DNA from: Firmicutes bacterium UBA2296
GTDB lineage: Bacteria > Bacillota > UBA994
NCBI GenBank assembly: GCA_002345475.1
Contig: DDWC01000035.1
Span: 1 to 5,699, forward strand
Direction: 5' to 3'
Length of the DNA stretch: 5,699 bases
The translations under genes and the position numbers were made by a program. The notes beneath the pieces were generated by a model, which saw nothing but the letters and a program-made list of their open reading frames with translations, did no database searches and was not told the DNA's origin. How positions within the stretch are numbered: the first letter of the stretch is position 1; each line of letters starts with the position of its first letter. This document shows, in pieces, positions 4,660 to 5,699 of this stretch.

Positions 4660-5699
4660 GTGCGTATGATAGTGCATACCGCAGACCTGGTCTCATGTCT
4701 GGCGGACGCCATTGACCTGATAAACACTCATCTTAGTCGCCATAACAGGACAGTTCTCTGTCTGGCTCACGCCATTGGCGTGGAATACGGCCTTGGCTCC
4801 AATCAGCTTGAGAATTTGGTAGTGGCAGCCGCTGTGCACGATATTGGAGCACTAACGTTTACAGCTCGCAACAGCATAATGGACTTTGAAGTGGATGACC
4901 CGCTACATGCCCATGTGGGCTGCCGACTGCTGTCGGGCTTCAGGCCATTCGCTCACGTCGCACCTATTGTAAAGCATCATCACGGCGACTACCGGGACGT
5001 GAGCGCCCACGGCACAGACACTGACGATCCTTCTATTGAGAGCAGAATTATCCATTTGGCCGATAGAATTGCCGTGTTAGTGTCTCCGCAGTTTCAGCTT
5101 GGAGACGCACAGCCCGTGGTGGACATGGTGCAACAAGGTGCGGGAAGTCGCTTTGACCCGAACCTGATCGAAGTGTTTCAGAGACTCTCCAGGAAGGAGA
5201 GCTTCTGGCTCAACGCGCGGTCTGCAGAATCCGATGCCCCTTTGGAGGAAACGCTGGCCCGCAATATTCACCTCTATGCCAGTGACATGGTAGATCTTGG
5301 TGAGATGCTGGCTCAGGTAATTGACTTCAGGAGCAGTTTCACAGCCACGCATTCGTCAGGGGTATCAGCGGTAGCTGCGGAGCTGGGTTCACTTATAGGA
5401 TTTTCGGAGAATCAGTGCGTGATGATCCGCGTCGCTGGTTTGCTACATGACATTGGAAAGTTGACCATCCCGGAATCAATACTGAACTCCCCCGAGGGAT
5501 TATCCCCTGAGGAATACAATTTGATGCGGGGTCATACGTACTACACAGACCGCTTACTTAGACGCATCCGGGAGTTTGACCTGATCCGGGTTTGGGGATC
5601 CTTGCACCACGAGAGGCTGGATGGTACGGGTTACCCCTTCCGTCTGCGGGCTGCACAGATACCGCTGTGTTCACGTATCATGGCGGTGGCAGATGTTTA
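4660..5699 (+). CDS. Tandem HD / HD-GYP domain protein, probable c-di-GMP phosphodiesterase (partial, 3' end outside window)
   Basis: The reading frame is open from the GTG at 4660 to the window edge: 346 residues with no stop. Domain one (about 20-140) is an HD domain with His28, HD at 60-61 (VHDIGAL) and HHHGD at 106-110 where HD-GYP proteins have HHE and GYP. It then has LADR at 133-136. Its GYP motif is gone. Domain two (from about 216) is a good HD-GYP domain: His231, HDIGK at 263-267, His292, HHERLDGTGYP at 316-326 and Asp345 in VADV. These match the metal-binding and signature residues of HD-GYP enzymes, which open c-di-GMP to pGpG or GMP. No membrane segment or sensory domain is seen in the visible part, so it is cytoplasmic. 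Roughly 50 more residues would complete the domain. A GTG at 4600 is in frame but has a poor binding site. The gene is divergent from the small membrane gene. Confidence 0.9.
   Translation, partial: MRMIVHTADLVSCLADAIDLINTHLSRHNRTVLCLAHAIGVEYGLGSNQLENLVVAAAVHDIGALTFTARNSIMDFEVDDPLHAHVGCRLLSGFRPFAHVAPIVKHHHGDYRDVSAHGTDTDDPSIESRIIHLADRIAVLVSPQFQLGDAQPVVDMVQQGAGSRFDPNLIEVFQRLSRKESFWLNARSAESDAPLEETLARNIHLYASDMVDLGEMLAQVIDFRSSFTATHSSGVSAVAAELGSLIGFSENQCVMIRVAGLLHDIGKLTIPESILNSPEGLSPEEYNLMRGHTYYTDRLLRRIREFDLIRVWGSLHHERLDGTGYPFRLRAAQIPLCSRIMAVADV

Noticed and set aside
4664..4679. Hairpin GTATG / CATAC at the start of the HD-GYP gene
   Set aside because: Five AT-rich base pairs inside the first codons are too weak to claim translational control.
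5077..5352. 91-codon minus-strand frame inside the HD-GYP gene
   Set aside because: It is antisense to the region between and including the two HD domains, with no family resemblance or start signals.

Overview
The window looks like an ordinary chromosomal stretch from a bacterium of the Bacillota (Clostridia-like) or a close relative. The grounds are base composition near 50% GC, near-perfect AAGGAGG-type Shine-Dalgarno sites before most genes, free use of GTG and TTG starts, a lipobox lipoprotein, and a tandem HD / HD-GYP protein of a kind common in Clostridia. This placement is inference; no rRNA or other marker gene is present.

Layout, left to right. (1) A CorA-family divalent cation transporter (+, 45-1190) converges on a 420-residue MFS transporter (-, 1173-2435). 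The two coding ends overlap by 18 bases, and a hairpin covers both stop codons. (2) A 105-base AT-rich divergent region (2436-2540) holds a good sigma-A promoter and two short palindromes. It drives the MFS gene leftward and a four-helix DUF2975-like membrane protein (+, 2541-2993) rightward. (3) After a 120-base gap with its own promoter comes a secreted lipoprotein (+, 3114-4145, TTG start). It has a proline-every-third-residue linker and a five- or six-repeat Asp-box beta-propeller-like domain. (4) A large composite hairpin (4152-4210) separates it from a convergent 92-residue three-helix membrane protein of unknown function (-, 4213-4491). (5) A 168-base divergent region (4492-4659) carries two mirror-image extended -10 promoters inside an 8-bp inverted repeat. 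(6) A c-di-GMP phosphodiesterase-like protein (+, 4660 to the window end) has a degenerate first HD domain and a second HD-GYP domain with intact metal-ligand motifs. It is cut off by the window edge.

The genes do not form one operon: directions alternate, each gene or pair has its own promoter, and no shared pathway is evident. Four of the six proteins are membrane proteins and one is a lipoprotein, so the region is mostly cell-envelope functions plus one signalling enzyme. I see no mobile element, CRISPR array, tRNA or rRNA, and no convincing new multi-gene system. The most distinctive items are the symmetric promoter pair at 4514-4549, the lipoprotein architecture and the paired HD domains. 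In five of the six genes the start was chosen or discussed from ribosome-binding-site evidence, and for four of them it lies downstream of the first possible start codon.
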